Under the pieces are notes generated by a model. The model had not been told where the DNA came from. It searched no databases and was given only the letters and a program-made list of their open reading frames with translations. DNA of 64,000 nt from Anaeromyces robustus (Eukaryota; Neocallimastigomycota; Neocallimastigomycetes; Neocallimastigales; Neocallimastigaceae). Shown one piece after another: positions 62,393 through 64,000 of this stretch (position 1 is the first letter of the stretch; every line of letters begins with the position of its first letter). Location: the NCBI GenBank assembly GCA_002104895.1, contig MCFG01000068.1, positions 57,501-121,500 on the forward strand, read 5' to 3'. The position numbers were made by a program, and so were the translations under genes.

Positions 62393-64000
62393 TATCGAAA
62401 TGAAGGATTTACAAGGAGCTAGGTAGACTCAATACCCCTCCTATTTATAGCCGATAGAACAAATGAAAATGAGAATGAAGAAGAGATGGAAAAAAAAAAT
62501 AGAAAAATAGGGGAATAAAAAAAAAGATTAATTCCCTTTTCAATTCTATTCTATAGTAACTAATCTAAATGTTACGACAAAAAGGCATCAAAAAGACAAA
62601 CAGTTACATTTACTACATTTACTAAATTATAAAGTCATGTCACATATTAAATTACTTGTTAATATACTCAATGATGATAAAAATTCATATCTGTAACATA
62701 CATTTTATCTTATATAATGAGTAAAAATGACTCAGCGTATTACATTACAATATATTTCTGAAATGTATTGTAATGTGGTTTACTAAAATATAAAATAAAT
62801 AAATAAATAAATAAATTAATAAATAATATTTATTTTATTATAATAAATAATGTTTATTTTTTATAGTTGTTTTTATATTGTTACATTTTATTTTATTTTT
62901 TATAGTTGTTTTTATATTGTTACATTTTATTTTATTTTTTATTTAATTTATTTTATTAATATCCTAGTTGTTATTTTAACATTTAGTAGTAGAATATAAT
63001 ACATTTTTTAAAAAAAAAAATAAAAAAAGTTTGTCTCATAAAATACTTTATAAACAATAGAACATTCTAAAAAATATTCATTGCAATTTATAATTATGAC
63101 TAATTATAAAAAATAATAAATAAAATTATTATAATATTTATTATATAGATTATATAGGTATTGAGACTTTTACTATGACTCTTTTTGCTATTCCTTGCCA
63201 CAATTTTGAAATACGATTTATTACTTGAATTACTCTCTCTTTTTTGCTAATTCTTTCTAAATATAAATAATTAAATAAAATAAATAAATACATCATTAAT
63301 AATGTTTTTTATTAGTACTTAAGTTTTTATATTTATACAATCATTAAAAATAAAGTATAGATATTAATTAATTATATTTCTGTATATATTAATTATTGGT
63401 TGTGGAAAATAAAATATAATTTTAAGAATATTTTTACCACAAGAGAATTTTAAATTTTTTTTTTTTTTTTAATAAAGTTAAATTAAAATTTTATAAATTT
63501 GACTTAATTTTATTCCATAAATCAAATGTAAATATATAAAATTTAAAATTTTATGTAATATTCATTGTAAATAATTTATTTTTAATATATATCTTTATTT
63601 TATTTGAATATTTTATTATTTTATAATATTTTATATTTTATTATTATACTAATAATATTATATAATAAAATATCTTATATAAGTTGTAAAACACTTGTTA
63701 TACTAATAATATTATATAATAATAATACACCTTATATAGATATAATAATAATACACCTTATATAGTGTTTTATACATAGATTATATAAACATTAATTTTA
63801 AATAAAATTCTATTAAAGTTCTCCCACTAAAAAGATATTAAACCGAACTGAGTTATATCATTTTACATAATAATATTAAATAATCATATTAAATATATAT
63901 ATAAAATAAAAATTATTTTAAACAATAATTTAATATATTGCAATTAAATAAGCAAAATTTATTATAAATGTAAATTAGGAAAAGTATAAATAGAAGAGAA
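62393..64000. repeat. Long direct repeat, copy B (reaches window end)
   Basis: Diverged copy of 59268-60813. The G/C patch is eroded (AAGGAGCTAGGTAGACTCAA then TACCCCTCCT) but recognisable, and all later landmarks occur in the same order. It carries an extra 100-base segment at about 63165-63265 (TTGAGACTTTTACTATGACT...) absent from copy A. No coding frame is seen inside. Confidence 0.85.
63985..63992 (+). promoter_or_regulatory. TATA box of a predicted paralogue beyond the window
   Basis: TATAAATA in the same AAAGTATAAATAGAA context as 60758-60765. By the spacing of copy A an ATG would fall about 40 bases past the end of the window. Confidence 0.55.

Overview
The window is eukaryotic nuclear DNA of extreme A+T content: long poly-A and poly-T runs, large TTTA, AAAAT and ATT arrays, and short GT...AG introns. 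G and C are concentrated in exons. The best fit is an anaerobic gut fungus (Neocallimastigomycota). Histone H3 is fungal in its variable positions (SSAIG, and an ERS C-terminus), a multi-exon fungal gene set alternates with intronless bacterial-looking genes, and composition and repeats match that phylum. I infer the phylum and cannot name a species. || Layout, left to right. A two-exon sugar-porter transporter on the minus strand (1792-3718) is followed by about 7 kb of gene-poor DNA with minisatellites and one decayed minus-strand coding remnant (about 7.83-8.77 kb). A four-exon SLC25A46-like carrier follows (10986-13306), then a two-exon histone H3 on the minus strand (15998-16545). Two intronless genes come next, an ADP-ribosylglycohydrolase (20739-22013) and a MATE efflux protein (23357-24688). 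A nine-exon AN1 zinc-finger/UIM/CaaX protein of ZFAND2B type lies on the minus strand (26218-28218). || The centre is a 20-exon ABCC-type ABC transporter (30957-38969). I could join it into one 1479-residue frame, and several catalytic motifs in both of its nucleotide-binding domains are altered. It converges on an intronless drug/metabolite transporter with a histidine-rich tail (39827-40921, minus). After a 640-base TTTA array come an eight-exon RanBPM/Gid1-type CTLH scaffold (43909-46898), a possible tiny two-exon membrane peptide (47424-47681) and a poly-asparagine protein with an unresolved 5' end (47905-49918, minus). || The last 11 kb is a partly duplicated region. A decayed secreted-type gene is present twice on the minus strand (about 53.5-54.6 and 57.6-58.3 kb). 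Beside the copies lie a leucine-rich-repeat/membrane-anchor fragment and an intact ten-cysteine secreted protein (60814-61251). The promoter region of the cysteine-rich gene recurs at the right edge and ends at its TATA box, so a paralogue probably starts just outside the window. || Apart from that region the genes are unrelated housekeeping and transport functions, with no operon-like logic. Exon joins were checked by reading frame and GT/AG sites only, without transcript evidence.
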